From: Lachnospiraceae bacterium
GTDB lineage: Bacteria > Bacillota > Clostridia > Lachnospirales > Lachnospiraceae
Length of the DNA: 64,000 nucleotides
Reading direction: 5' to 3'
NCBI GenBank assembly: GCA_900753305.1
Contig: CAADYR010000149.1
Coordinates: 32,823-96,822, forward strand
This document shows positions 51,128 through 61,402 of this stretch, in pieces. Each line of letters starts with the position of its first letter. The stretch's first letter is position 1. The translations under genes were made by a program, and so were the position numbers. Under the pieces are notes generated by a model, which did not search any database, was not told the DNA's origin, and saw nothing but the letters and a program-made list of their open reading frames with translations.

Positions 51128-51394
51128 TTAATTCTTGAGGTCAAGAATCGGTATATTAGCATACAGCACCGGCATTTTGGCATTTCTGCCACTTACGCCC
51201 GTTTTGGTTATCTGAATATCCATACTTGCAGTATCGATTTTCATGTATTTTGATATCACATGTGCTATATCATTCTTAATAAGTTCCATCATTTCCGGCG
51301 AACAGTTAACTCTGTCAGATATCAATAATATCTTTAATCGATCTTTTGCAACCTGTCTTGAGTTTTTTTTGTGAAATAAAGAAAATAATCTCAT
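51128..51394 (-). CDS. minE: Cell division topological factor MinE
   Basis: 88 residues. The N-terminal MinD-binding and membrane region (MRLFSLFHKKNSRQVAKDRLKILLISDR) and the dimer domain (EMMELIKNDIAHVISKYMKID) are as expected. It overlaps minD by 4 bases. Confidence 0.93.
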   Translation of the reverse strand: MRLFSLFHKKNSRQVAKDRLKILLISDRVNCSPEMMELIKNDIAHVISKYMKIDTASMDIQITKTGVSGRNAKMPVLYANIPILDLKN

Positions 51395-52197
51395 ATCCGT
51401 TCCTCCTGATTCTTATGGAATAAACCACTAACGCGTGTCCATATTGTAATTGTTTTTCCAAAATCAAGAAAAGGAACTTCTTTGCCGCATAAACGGCGGC
51501 ATATGTTGTAAAATGCCTGTCCCGCCAGAGAATTTTTACCTACAAGAGGTTCACCCTGATTGGTAGCGATCACTACATTTTCATCGTCAGGGACTACTCC
51601 CAGCAATGGGAGTCCGAGAATATCTATGACATCTTCTACTGTCATCATTTCTCCACGTCTGACAAGATCTGATCTGAGCCGGTTCACGATCAGATCAACC
51701 TTCTTTATTTCATTTGCCTCCAGTAACCCGATGATTCTGTCTGCATCCCTGATTGCCGACACTTCCGGAGTTGTCACAACAATTGCATGATCAGCGCCCG
51801 CTACAGCATTTTGAAATCCCTGCTCGATTCCCGCCGGACAATCTAAGATAATGTAATCGAACTGTTCCTTAAGACCTTCTATCAGTTTTACCATCTGTCC
51901 CGGTGTTATGCAGTTCTTGTCTCTTGTTTGTGCTGCCGGCATCAAATACAATCCGGCATGCCGCTTATCCTTGATCAATGCCTGTTTCAGTCTACAGGTT
52001 CCCTCTATAACGTCTACCAGATTATAAACAATTCTGTTTTCCAATCCCATTACAACGTCAAGGTTGCGCAATCCGATATCTGCATCGATCAAAACTACCT
52101 TTTTACCCATTTCTGCCAGACCCGTTCCTACGTTTGCGGATGTAGTGGTCTTTCCTACACCGCCTTTACCTGATGTGACAACAATTACTTCGCTCAT
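51391..52197 (-). CDS. minD: Septum site-determining ATPase MinD
   Basis: 268 residues. Deviant Walker A SGKGGVGKTTTSANVG, Walker B-like LDCPAGIEQGFQNA and DADIGLRNLDVVMGLENR. The C-terminal amphipathic helix is basic and aromatic (TIWTRVSGLFHKNQEE). With MinC and MinE it forms an oscillating system, so division is placed by Min oscillation. Confidence 0.97.
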   Translation of the reverse strand: MSEVIVVTSGKGGVGKTTTSANVGTGLAEMGKKVVLIDADIGLRNLDVVMGLENRIVYNLVDVIEGTCRLKQALIKDKRHAGLYLMPAAQTRDKNCITPGQMVKLIEGLKEQFDYIILDCPAGIEQGFQNAVAGADHAIVVTTPEVSAIRDADRIIGLLEANEIKKVDLIVNRLRSDLVRRGEMMTVEDVIDILGLPLLGVVPDDENVVIATNQGEPLVGKNSLAGQAFYNICRRLCGKEVPFLDFGKTITIWTRVSGLFHKNQEERI

Positions 52198-52266
52198 AAA
52201 CCTCGCCTTTCCGCATTCTGCATCATAAATTGCAGAATACTGTTGTCATTTCAGTTCTCCGGATTT

Positions 52267-52941
52267 TTATAAGGTAAAATTATCCAGTAATTCTTTGGTA
52301 ATCGGTTCCACCTGTACCTTTCCATTATATGTGTATGCAATCTTAGGCACAGTTTTTGGCTTTAGTCCCCATTTTGAGCTTTTTGCCGGCTGTACATATC
52401 GTAAATCACCAATTCTGAGCTTCTGTGGATTCATATCCAGAGCTACGACAAAATGGTTATTATTTCCCGACGCACCCGCATAAGCTTCTCCCGCCAGACA
52501 GCCCAGTACCACAATATCCTTTGCCGAATAGACACTGCAACCTTCACAGACATCTCCCAGTATTACAATACTATGTTCCGTCTCTATGCTTTGTCCATCG
52601 CGAAGTGTTCCTCTATAGAACTGTCCGCAGTTTTCATCTCTCTGAAAATTCAGATTATTTTGTATTCCAAGAAATTTTATATTTTTTTCTTCATCTTTGC
52701 CCATCAGGCACAGTACTTTCAAACGTGAATTTTGTGTAATTGCATCCAATATCTGTCGTTCTTCCGCCTCACTAAGCTGTCTTCCTTCCAAAGAGATCGC
52801 TACGGCCGCATCTTTAAAAAAAACATCAGCCTCTTTGAATTTGGCTGCAATATCTACTAACAATTCATCAAACGGAATCATATCATCCATAATCACAGAT
52901 ATTCCACTGGAAAAACTTTTTAATACAACTGAATTCTTCAC
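52267..52941 (-). CDS. minC: Septum site-determining protein MinC
   Basis: 224 residues. FtsZ polymerisation inhibitor. The N-terminal domain is divergent; the C-terminal beta-helix is clear (GTLRDGQSIETEHSIVILGDVCEGCSVYSAKDIVVLGCLAGEAYAG). MinD lies 69 bases downstream. Confidence 0.93.
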   Translation of the reverse strand: MKNSVVLKSFSSGISVIMDDMIPFDELLVDIAAKFKEADVFFKDAAVAISLEGRQLSEAEERQILDAITQNSRLKVLCLMGKDEEKNIKFLGIQNNLNFQRDENCGQFYRGTLRDGQSIETEHSIVILGDVCEGCSVYSAKDIVVLGCLAGEAYAGASGNNNHFVVALDMNPQKLRIGDLRYVQPAKSSKWGLKPKTVPKIAYTYNGKVQVEPITKELLDNFTL

Positions 52942-53005
52942 ATTTACTCCTATCTGTGCGCCTTACGCACAATGCAAATCAAGAACCACTGCATAGCCGA
53001 TATAC

Positions 53006-55897
53006 TTAATCTCCTGCGCCTCCTGTAGCATCAAGAGAGTCTGCCGTACCGGTAACAAGTTCCTCTTCCTGAGCCAAACCATAGTAATATTTATATACAT
53101 CTCTTGCTGTCTGCGCTGCATAATTGGAATCATATCCATTAGCAATACGCACCGATACTGAAATCTCAGGATCTTCATATGGTGCATAGCTGACAAAAAG
53201 AGCATGGTTTGCACGCGTTTTATCCTGCTGGGCTGTACCTGTCTTACCAGCAACATTTACTGCCAGATCTTTAAAATATGGCTTTTTCTCTACAACCTGC
53301 CGCATACCGGAATGAATTGCATTCCACAGGCTGTTGTCCAAATCTACTGTATTTCTGACTTCCGGTGTGTAATTTTCTATTACATTGCTTTTTGAGTCAG
53401 TCAGTTTATCCAAAATACTTAAATTAAAACATGTGCCACTATTGGCTACTGTTGTAACATATCTGGCCAGTCCGACTGTTGTATAGTTGTGTGTACCCTG
53501 TCCAATAAAAGAAGGTACCGCATACAAATTAGAGAATTCCGGTTCTGCTTCGGTAATTTCTATTCCTGATTTTTCTGTCAGGCCGAACATGTCCGCATAT
53601 TTCTTTAATCTTGATAATCCATAATCACTATTATAGCCTGTACCATCCTGACTGAGTCGGTATCCTACCTCATAAAAATAGGAGTTACAGGAATTGGCAA
53701 TTGCATTGGAAAGATTCATTGCTCCATGAGCACTTGGATATATCCAGCAACGGTGTATGGTAGGTGCCAGCTTATCAAAATATCCGGTACACAAAATAGT
53801 CTCACCTATTGATGAAACTGCACCCTCTTCGATAGCTGCTGTTGCAGACACCATTTTAAAGGTAGAACCTGGTGCCGTTTTCTGCTGTGTTGCCATATTC
53901 CACTGTGGTACTGAGAGATCTGCCTGAAGTCTGGCATAATACTCAGCATCCACCCCATTTGCCATCTTATTTATATCATATCCCGGATAGGATACCAGTG
54001 CCAGAACTTTTCCTGTTTTAACATCTGTTACAACACAGGAACCTGAACACGGGTCAAGCGCAAGCTGCGCCGGGGTGATCTGAAGAGTCTGCACCATTTC
54101 AAGCATAAAATTATATGGACTGACAGAACCATTTTTTACTGCTGCAATCTTGCTTTCCTCAACACTGATAATATCCTGTTCCCATAACAGCATACATACC
54201 TGTCTGCCCGTAATCTGTTGATTACTTATCATATACTTATACAACTTTTTAGAGAACTCATTATTATTGTAAAGATTCTCTATAATGTAATCTATAATAG
54301 AATTCAGGATTTCCTCCGAATCCGAGTACTGGCTGTCCAGAGAAAGCTTGGTAATATCAATCCAGTTCTGAGCTATCGCATAGTTAAGATATTCTGAAAG
54401 GCTGATCACTTCATCCTTTGTCCATGCAATATAAGTCTCATCTTCTTTATCAATTGCACTGTTTACCAACACACCTTTTTTAGTCAGCATGGATACAATA
54501 TAGCTTTCATAATTTTTATACTCTTTACTCAGCTTATTATACGGTGTTTTCGTATTCTGTAATTCTTCCCTGATCCCATTCAGAACAGATTGCTGTTTAT
54601 TAAGGAATGTCTGATATACTTCTTTTTCCGTTGTGTCGGCATTCTCACTGGTAAAATGTGTAATATCAATAACGCTATTGTTAAATAATGCATAATATAC
54701 ATCGTCAATAGGTATGATCAGTTTACTTGCGGAAGATACACTGGAAGCATCAAAATTCATAACATTGCGCATCTTATTTACCACGATACCCGCAATTTTC
54801 TGCTCCAGGATATTATAAATTGCAAGCTGCAAATCTGCGTCAATTGACAAATACAGATCATTTCCTGCCTGTGATTCAACCACATCTGTAGTCTCTATTA
54901 TCTTTCCAAGGTTATCAACATATATTGTTTCAGAACCCTTTTTACCCTGTAATTGCAATTCCATGACCTGTTCAATACCAGCTTTACCAACTGTATCATT
55001 TAAGGTATAAGAACTGTCCTGTTCCTGCAGAGAAGCAAGCTCTGTCTGCGATACTTTACCGGTATATCCCAGAATATGTGCAAACTGATATGGATAGTTA
55101 TATTTACGGATCGTATCTTCTTCTATCGAAACACCATCCAGTTGATCCGCATTTTCCATGATCACTGCAACCGTTTTCTCAGATACGTTTGTTGCTACAG
55201 TTGTTGCAATATACTTCTGGAAACTGTAAAGATTCATTTCATATCGAATCGTTACAAGTTCCAATACTTCTTTCGGTGTATATCCTTCTCCCGGAAGAAA
55301 AGTTTTTGTTTCTTCTCCCTTTTCATTTTTTTCATATTCACCAATTTTAAAACGATTGCATAAATAATCAATTACTTCTTTTGCAGTGGCAGTCTTTTGC
55401 TCATATTTGAATTTGTCAGAGTTAATATCACTATGTCCATAAATATCTGCCAGAAACCTTAAAAGCGTATTGCCATCTACATTAAAGGCATATTCACCAT
55501 TTTCATCTAATATAATATTAAAGTCACTGATGACACTGTCTCCATTATCTTCTATCAAATGGATCAGCTTGTATAACGTGGCGTTAAGCTGTTTATTTTT
55601 CTCGGAACCCGATTCATAAACATCTTCTATTGTAACAGAATATGCCAGTTCATTATATGCCAATAATTTTCCATTTTTATCATAGATGTTGCCACGTGTA
55701 CCTTCAATAACCTTTTCTTTTTGTATTTTTAATTGGAAGTTGTTCAGATAAGATTCGCCATTTACAATTTGTAAATTGAATATACGATAGATTAAAACTG
55801 CTGCCATTGCTATAAATATGATAAAAAGCAGCAACAACCTGGACGTGACCATATCGAACAGACTCTCTTTAATTCTTTTTAACAAACCAGCGGTCAC
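53006..55897 (-). CDS. mrdA: Penicillin-binding protein 2, elongation-specific, with a large insertion
   Basis: 963 residues against about 630 in E. coli PBP2. N-terminal membrane helix (LLLLFIIFIAMAAVLIYRIF), pedestal with GNIYDKNGKLLAYN, then about 245 additional residues (roughly 370-615), and the transpeptidase domain: STFK with Ser678 (APGSTFKMVSATAAIEEG), SCN at 736 and KTG at 885 (NVAGKTGTAQQDKTRANH). Transpeptidase of the Rod complex, partner of RodA. Start codon overlaps the mreD stop by 29 bases. Confidence 0.93.
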   Translation of the reverse strand: MTAGLLKRIKESLFDMVTSRLLLLFIIFIAMAAVLIYRIFNLQIVNGESYLNNFQLKIQKEKVIEGTRGNIYDKNGKLLAYNELAYSVTIEDVYESGSEKNKQLNATLYKLIHLIEDNGDSVISDFNIILDENGEYAFNVDGNTLLRFLADIYGHSDINSDKFKYEQKTATAKEVIDYLCNRFKIGEYEKNEKGEETKTFLPGEGYTPKEVLELVTIRYEMNLYSFQKYIATTVATNVSEKTVAVIMENADQLDGVSIEEDTIRKYNYPYQFAHILGYTGKVSQTELASLQEQDSSYTLNDTVGKAGIEQVMELQLQGKKGSETIYVDNLGKIIETTDVVESQAGNDLYLSIDADLQLAIYNILEQKIAGIVVNKMRNVMNFDASSVSSASKLIIPIDDVYYALFNNSVIDITHFTSENADTTEKEVYQTFLNKQQSVLNGIREELQNTKTPYNKLSKEYKNYESYIVSMLTKKGVLVNSAIDKEDETYIAWTKDEVISLSEYLNYAIAQNWIDITKLSLDSQYSDSEEILNSIIDYIIENLYNNNEFSKKLYKYMISNQQITGRQVCMLLWEQDIISVEESKIAAVKNGSVSPYNFMLEMVQTLQITPAQLALDPCSGSCVVTDVKTGKVLALVSYPGYDINKMANGVDAEYYARLQADLSVPQWNMATQQKTAPGSTFKMVSATAAIEEGAVSSIGETILCTGYFDKLAPTIHRCWIYPSAHGAMNLSNAIANSCNSYFYEVGYRLSQDGTGYNSDYGLSRLKKYADMFGLTEKSGIEITEAEPEFSNLYAVPSFIGQGTHNYTTVGLARYVTTVANSGTCFNLSILDKLTDSKSNVIENYTPEVRNTVDLDNSLWNAIHSGMRQVVEKKPYFKDLAVNVAGKTGTAQQDKTRANHALFVSYAPYEDPEISVSVRIANGYDSNYAAQTARDVYKYYYGLAQEEELVTGTADSLDATGGAGD

Positions 55898-56396
55898 TCC
55901 TTTTTTCCGTCTTTTCCGGTGACTTATTTAACAGCAGGATCACCGGGTACAGAAATACAGTTACAAAAATAGTGTATACGATTTCCGGTATTATGACACT
56001 TTTAAAATAAAATCCGATGTGGAATCTGCCTCGAAGCAAAAACAATAATATATAGCACACAAAAGAATATAACAAATCGCTTACTGTGATCAATGCCAGT
56101 GGAAGCTTAATGTCATTCTGATAAAATACCCTGTGAAAAATTCCATTACCTGCACCTATGTATAAATAAATCAGTGCATAGAATCCAAGGACACTTCCAT
56201 AAAAAATGTCCATCAATAATCCACTGATAAATCCTACGGTCATGCCATACCTTTTGCCGAACATAAATCCATAGGAAGCTGTCACAATGATCAAAAGATT
56301 AGGTGCTATACCTCCAAAATTAAAGTATTGAAATACAGTCGTCTGCAAAACAAAACTGATCAGTATGGTCAATACCATGATAATATTTCTTTTCAT
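55869..56396 (-). CDS. mreD: Rod shape-determining protein MreD
   Basis: 175 residues, about five membrane helices, in the standard mreC-mreD-pbp2 position. FGGIAPNLLIIVTASYGFMFGKRYGMTVGFISGLLMDIFYG is typical of MreD. Confidence 0.9.
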   Translation of the reverse strand: MKRNIIMVLTILISFVLQTTVFQYFNFGGIAPNLLIIVTASYGFMFGKRYGMTVGFISGLLMDIFYGSVLGFYALIYLYIGAGNGIFHRVFYQNDIKLPLALITVSDLLYSFVCYILLFLLRGRFHIGFYFKSVIIPEIVYTIFVTVFLYPVILLLNKSPEKTEKRSDRWFVKKN

Positions 56397-56418
56397 TTTT
56401 CACCTTCAGTTCTGCATA

Positions 56419-57288
56419 TCAGTTTTCAATCTGCTGTTTCGTCTGGAGAATTACCAATACCTCCTCAAGGTGTTCAAAATCAACAGCAGGCGTCAATTTA
56501 CCGGACTTGGTAATATTATTGGAATCCTGTTCCATACTGCTGATATAGCCTATCAGGATTCCCGGAAGATACTTGTCACTGATATTGGAAGTCACTACCT
56601 TATCTCCAACCTCAACCTGTTCTTTGGAGTCTATAAGCTGTTCATATCCAATACAGCCTTCTGCCATAAGCTGTAATGATCCTTTCACGATCAGATTATC
56701 TGAGCTTGCCAATACCATACCACTTACATTAGAGTCATCATTTATAATAGAATTTACTTTCGCCCAGTTAGATCCGATATCAGTGATTCTTCCAACCAGA
56801 CCACCACCGGCTATTACATTCATATCAATAGCAAGTCCGTCATCCAGTCCCTTATCTATTGTAAATGCATGAAACCAGTTACCGGAATCTCTGGCTATAA
56901 TTCTGGCACCAACTTTATCATAACCACTATATTGTTCATCTAATTTATACAGTTCACGCAGATTATTCAGCTCATATTTATCCTGCTGCAACTGGGTATT
57001 CTGAATCGTCAGTTCATCAATCTGCTGCTTCAGATTCTGATTTTCTTCCAGAACGACCCGCAGCTCTCCGAGTTCATCTACTCTTGTCGAAATCCATGCT
57101 CCAACATGACTAACGCCATTTTGAAAAGGAACTACGACATACCCTGCTACCTTGTTCAGAGGTAATGTTGAAAAGTCTGTTAAAAAAGTAACAGCCATCA
57201 GTATAACACATACCACTGTCAGCAATAAAAGCAGATACTTACTCGGAATTGAGAATTTCTCACGTTTTCTCTTTACAATAGGGCTCAT
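56419..57288 (-). CDS. mreC: Rod shape-determining protein MreC
   Basis: 289 residues. One N-terminal membrane helix (YLLLLLTVVCVILMAVTFLT), a coiled coil (about 75-110; LEENQNLKQQIDELTIQNTQLQQDKYELNNL) and the beta-barrel with DSGNWFHAFTIDKGLDDGLAIDM and GGGLVGRITDI. It begins by a 4-base overlap with mreB (ATGA). Confidence 0.93.
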   Translation of the reverse strand: MSPIVKRKREKFSIPSKYLLLLLTVVCVILMAVTFLTDFSTLPLNKVAGYVVVPFQNGVSHVGAWISTRVDELGELRVVLEENQNLKQQIDELTIQNTQLQQDKYELNNLRELYKLDEQYSGYDKVGARIIARDSGNWFHAFTIDKGLDDGLAIDMNVIAGGGLVGRITDIGSNWAKVNSIINDDSNVSGMVLASSDNLIVKGSLQLMAEGCIGYEQLIDSKEQVEVGDKVVTSNISDKYLPGILIGYISSMEQDSNNITKSGKLTPAVDFEHLEEVLVILQTKQQIEN

Positions 57289-58295
57289 CGACTCATTCCT
57301 TCTAAATAAGCTACCGATTTATAATTATCATCTTTGATGATCTTTGCCAATCCAAGTGCAACACCTGATACAGGATTTTCACTGACATTGACTTTTAAGC
57401 CTGTTCCTTTGGCAAGGAGTTCCGCCAAATGGTTCACCTGAGATGCACCACCTGTAAGGTAGATACCTCTTCTGAAAATATCTGCAGACAGTTCTGGTGG
57501 CGTTCTCTCCAGAATCACACGGATATTATCAATGATCACATTGAAGTTCTCCAGCATACTTTCACTCACAAGGTCTGTTGGAATTTCCTTTTCCATAGGA
57601 AGACCCGTTACGATATCTCTTCCATATACAATAGCACCCTTGCCTGCTTCTTCCAGTTCTTTCAGAGAAATCTTTACGCCCTCTGCTGTCTTGTTTCCGA
57701 CGATCAGGCTGAATTCCTTACGAATGGCATTTTTGATAGATTCATCAAATTTCTGTCCGCCGATTTTGATCAGCTTACTCAATACGATGCCACCCAATGA
57801 AAGAATAGATATTTCTGTCGTATGGAATCCAACATTAACAACCAGAATACCCTGTGCATTTTTAACATCAATATCCAGTCCAAGTCCGTCTGCAACAGCC
57901 TTCTCAACTCTCATGATCTTCTTTGCCTTGATATTGGCATCCTTTACCAGATCAAAGAAAGCTCTCTTCTCGACATCTGTAATATCAGATGGAACAGCCA
58001 TATAAAACTCTGCCGGTTTGATAACTCCTTTATTGCAATCCATAATGAAATTGCGAAGTAAAAGCTGCATATTTTTAATATCCGCTATGACACCGTTGCA
58101 CAGTGGATAGGAAATCTCAATATTAGATGGTGCCTTCTCAAACATCTCAAATGCAGAATCACCATATGCAAATAAATTCTTCTTGTTCTCAATGGCGATC
58201 ATATTCTTCTCAACAGTAACAGTATCACTGTGAGCACTGTAGATTTTAATGGTCCTGGTACCTAAATCAATACCAAATGCGTTGTTAGCCAACAT
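57285..58295 (-). CDS. mreB: Rod shape-determining actin homologue MreB
   Basis: 336 residues from the ATG at 58295 (AGAAAGGAG upstream). Actin-fold ATPase that guides wall synthesis. GIDLGTRTIKIYS (phosphate 1), VVNVGFHTTEISILSLGG (phosphate 2) and YLTGGASQVNHLAELLAKGTGL (adenosine). The phosphate-2 motif reads NVGFHTTE rather than the usual DIGGGTTE, which suggests a paralogue of the Mbl/MreBH type or a less active ATPase. Confidence 0.9.
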   Translation of the reverse strand: MLANNAFGIDLGTRTIKIYSAHSDTVTVEKNMIAIENKKNLFAYGDSAFEMFEKAPSNIEISYPLCNGVIADIKNMQLLLRNFIMDCNKGVIKPAEFYMAVPSDITDVEKRAFFDLVKDANIKAKKIMRVEKAVADGLGLDIDVKNAQGILVVNVGFHTTEISILSLGGIVLSKLIKIGGQKFDESIKNAIRKEFSLIVGNKTAEGVKISLKELEEAGKGAIVYGRDIVTGLPMEKEIPTDLVSESMLENFNVIIDNIRVILERTPPELSADIFRRGIYLTGGASQVNHLAELLAKGTGLKVNVSENPVSGVALGLAKIIKDDNYKSVAYLEGMSR

Positions 58296-58314
58296 AACAA
58301 CTCCTTTCTGTTTC

Positions 58315-59004
58315 TCATAAAAGTCCTTCTTGTTTAAAACTTGTATATCTCTTGTCCCCAATAACGATATGATCGATCAAGGGAATATCTATCAATTCGG
58401 ATACTTCCTTTATTTTTCCGGTCATAATAATATCCTGTCTGCTCGGTGTCGGATCTCCACTGGGATGGTTATGAAGCAGCATGATTCCAGACGCCTCCTC
58501 ATGGAGCGCCTTTATCAGAATTTCTCTCGGTGAAATCAGGCTTGCATTTACCGTTCCTGTAGAAAGCACTACATCACTCATAAGGCGGTTCTTACTATCC
58601 AGAAGAATTAACAGAACCTGTTCCGTGTTCTTATGCCGCATCTGTTCCATATAATATTCCGCTACTGTATCGGGTCTGTTAAATGTCAGATTACGGGATG
58701 CCTGCATAGTCGAAATCCTTTTTGCAATCTCTGCAACACACAAAAGCTGCACTGCTTTGACTTCTCCTATTCCCGGAATCTTTTGCAGATCCTTTACCGA
58801 ATAATGATGAAGTCCCAAAAGTCCCCACTTTTCATCACACAAATTCAGGATCTCTCTCCCAAGTTCTACCGGATTCTTATCCTTTGTCCCTGTTCGCAAC
58901 ATGACTGCCAACAACTCCGCATCCGTCAGACTCTCTGCTCCCATACGCAGAAATTTGTCATACGGCAGTTCCCCCTTGGGATACATTTCCTTAAAATCAC
59001 TCAT
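58315..59004 (-). CDS. radC: RadC/JAB-domain protein
   Basis: 229 residues. Helix-hairpin-helix (LQKIPGIGEVKAVQLLCVAEI) and a JAB metal-binding motif HNHPSGDPTPSRQD with an upstream Glu. Role in repair is doubtful; function uncertain. First gene of the mre operon in place of the usual maf. In 59005-59153 a CACCATGA/TCATGGTG pair is the only structure seen. Confidence 0.9.
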   Translation of the reverse strand: MSDFKEMYPKGELPYDKFLRMGAESLTDAELLAVMLRTGTKDKNPVELGREILNLCDEKWGLLGLHHYSVKDLQKIPGIGEVKAVQLLCVAEIAKRISTMQASRNLTFNRPDTVAEYYMEQMRHKNTEQVLLILLDSKNRLMSDVVLSTGTVNASLISPREILIKALHEEASGIMLLHNHPSGDPTPSRQDIIMTGKIKEVSELIDIPLIDHIVIGDKRYTSFKQEGLL

Positions 59005-59153
59005 TTTATCTGTAAAACATCGTTCTCCGGACGAAACTTTACCTGATTATAGTGAACCAATAGATATATTACCACACCATGAAAGCTCTGTACACTAAAA
59101 AGATTAGATTTTTTTCGACCCTCTCATGGTGAATTTTGTCTATTTCAGGCAGA

Positions 59154-60443
59154 TCATAACTTGACCAGCCCCGCATCAACAATCTCCTGTAGTGTCTTCA
59201 TTATGCCAAAAATTGCATGTGGAGCAGTAAGTCCCCCCTGGAAATAAACTGCATAGGGAGGTTTGATAGGTCCATCTGCACTTAATTCGATGGAAGAACC
59301 TGATACAAATGCGCCTGCTGCCATAATGACCTGACTATCATATCCCGGCATATCCCATGGTTCGGGAGTCACAAAACTGTCCACCGGTGCTGCTGCCTGT
59401 ATGCCTTTACAAAAAGCAATTACGCCTTCCGGTTTGCCAAATTCAACAGCCTGTATGATATCGTGTCTGGATTCACTTCCATCAGGCACTACGTGGTATC
59501 CCAGGCGTTCATAAATATTAGCCGCAAGAATTGCACCCTTCAATGCACTTGCCGTCACAGTGGGTGCCAGAAAGAGTCCATGATAAAAATCTCTGAGTAC
59601 CCCAAGAGACGCACCTACCTCTTTGCCAAGTCCCGGTGAAGTCAGTCTGAATGCCGCATTTTCAACACATTCTTTCTTTCCTGCAATATAACCTCCTATC
59701 GGTGCCAGTCCTCCTCCCGGATTCTTGATCAGTGAGCCAACTACCATGTCTGCACCTACATCAGAAGGTTCTATACGCTCTACAAACTCGCCATAGCAAT
59801 TATCCACCATACAGATCACATCCGGTTTGATCGCCTTAATAAAAGTGATCAGCTCTCCAATACGCTCTACTGATAAAGTAGGTCTGGTCTGATAACCTTT
59901 GGAACGTTGAATTGTAACTAATTTTGTTTTTTCATTGATTGCTTTTTTTATATTATCATAATCAAAGCTTCCATCAGCAAGAAGATCTACCTGTTGATAG
60001 CTGATCCCATATTCCTTAAGAGAGCCTTTTGACGGTCTGATCCCAATTACTTCCTCTAAAGTATCATAAGGTTTGCCAACCGGCGAAAGCAATTCATCCC
60101 CGGGACGCAGATTACTCATCAGTGCCAGCGCCAGTGCATGCGTACCACATGTGATCTGTGGTCTTACAAGCGCATCTTCTGTATGAAAGATAGAAGCATA
60201 AACTGCTTCCAGTGTTTCTCTTCCCAGGTCGTTATATCCATATCCCGTAGTTCCGAGCAAGCAGGCTTCACTTACTTTATTCTCCTGCATTGCCTTAATA
60301 ACTTTAAGCTGATTATATTCAGCATTTTCATCAATCTGCTTAAAGCGTGGCTCAAGTTCTTTTAAAATAGTCTGGCAAAAAGAATATACCTCTTTGGAAA
60401 TGCCAAGATCCTGATACATATTTTCTGTTAATGTACTTTCCAT
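59154..60443 (-). CDS. Methionine gamma-lyase family (YnbB-type) PLP protein
   Basis: 429 residues. PLP lysine in VTIQRSKGYQTRPTLSVERIG; other family features are GTTGYGYNDLGRETLEAVYA, RPQITCGTHALALALMSNLRPGDEL, VDNCYGEFVE and NPGGGLAPIGGYIAGK. Known as the aluminium-resistance or YnbB family; true substrate uncertain. Next to miaA, as in Bacillus ynbB. Confidence 0.88.
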   Translation of the reverse strand: MESTLTENMYQDLGISKEVYSFCQTILKELEPRFKQIDENAEYNQLKVIKAMQENKVSEACLLGTTGYGYNDLGRETLEAVYASIFHTEDALVRPQITCGTHALALALMSNLRPGDELLSPVGKPYDTLEEVIGIRPSKGSLKEYGISYQQVDLLADGSFDYDNIKKAINEKTKLVTIQRSKGYQTRPTLSVERIGELITFIKAIKPDVICMVDNCYGEFVERIEPSDVGADMVVGSLIKNPGGGLAPIGGYIAGKKECVENAAFRLTSPGLGKEVGASLGVLRDFYHGLFLAPTVTASALKGAILAANIYERLGYHVVPDGSESRHDIIQAVEFGKPEGVIAFCKGIQAAAPVDSFVTPEPWDMPGYDSQVIMAAGAFVSGSSIELSADGPIKPPYAVYFQGGLTAPHAIFGIMKTLQEIVDAGLVKL

Positions 60444-60463
60444 TTTCCTTACCTTCTTTATCC

Positions 60464-61399
60464 TTATACTTCACATATATTTATCATATATTGTAGCATC
60501 TTTTCATCATCATATGCAAATTGATCCTTTTCGACCCATATGACATCTTTCTCCCGCCGGAACCATGTAAGCTGACGTTTGGCAAAATGTCTGGTATCGC
60601 GTTTGATCAGATACACCGCTTCATCCAGTGTTATTTCGCCGAGCAGATACGCTATGATCTCTTTGTAACCCAAACCCTGCATAGCGGTAGACTCTCTTTT
60701 GCAGCCCATTTCCATAAGTTTTTTTACTTCCTCGACCAGTCCTTCTTCCAGCATCTGATCTACTCTTCGGTCAATATTGGCATAAAGTCTGTCCCTTACA
60801 TCAGTCAGTACGAAGTAATGAGAATCATATGCTGATTCCTTTCCCCGCTCCTGTTCATTATGTTCTGATATGGGTTTACCCGTCTGTCGGTAGAACTCAA
60901 TTGCACGTATCACGCGTTTTACATTATTAGCATGTATCATTTCGGCAGATTTGGGATCACATTCCTGCAGTACCATATGCAGATATTGAGCCCCTTTCTG
61001 CTTGGCCAGTTCTTCAAGTTCTCTGCGAAGCTGTGTATCCTCGTCATTTTCGGTAAAATCAATATCATACAATACGGACTGGATATAAAATCCTGTGCCG
61101 CCTACCAGAATTGGAATTTTTCCCTTCGCATAGATCTGTTCCATTGCTTCTTTTGCATATTTTTGAAAAAGAACAACATTAAAATCCTGGGTAGGTTCAA
61201 GAATATCTACCAGATAATGTTTAATGCCTTCCATTTCTTTCTGTTTGATCTTTGCAGATCCTATGTCCATATATTTATAAACCTGCATGGAATCTGCGGA
61301 TATAATTTCGCCATTTACCGATTTTGCAAGTTCTATTGACAATTTCGTCTTTCCTGCTGCCGTTGGTCCTGTCAATATAATTAACGGTTGTTTCGCCAT
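60464..61399 (-). CDS. miaA: tRNA dimethylallyltransferase
   Basis: 311 residues. Adds an isopentenyl group to A37 of tRNAs. P-loop ILTGPTAAGKTKLSIELAK, then GEIISADSMQVYKYMDIGSAK, VGGTGFYIQSVLYDIDF and WFRREKDVIW at the end. It follows mutL by 3 bases. Confidence 0.96.
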   Translation of the reverse strand: MAKQPLIILTGPTAAGKTKLSIELAKSVNGEIISADSMQVYKYMDIGSAKIKQKEMEGIKHYLVDILEPTQDFNVVLFQKYAKEAMEQIYAKGKIPILVGGTGFYIQSVLYDIDFTENDEDTQLRRELEELAKQKGAQYLHMVLQECDPKSAEMIHANNVKRVIRAIEFYRQTGKPISEHNEQERGKESAYDSHYFVLTDVRDRLYANIDRRVDQMLEEGLVEEVKKLMEMGCKRESTAMQGLGYKEIIAYLLGEITLDEAVYLIKRDTRHFAKRQLTWFRREKDVIWVEKDQFAYDDEKMLQYMINICEV

Positions 61400-61402
61400 A
61401 TA

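Noticed and set aside
57532..58005. 157-codon forward frame inside mreB
   Set aside because: A shadow of mreB codon usage; no start signal and no known fold.
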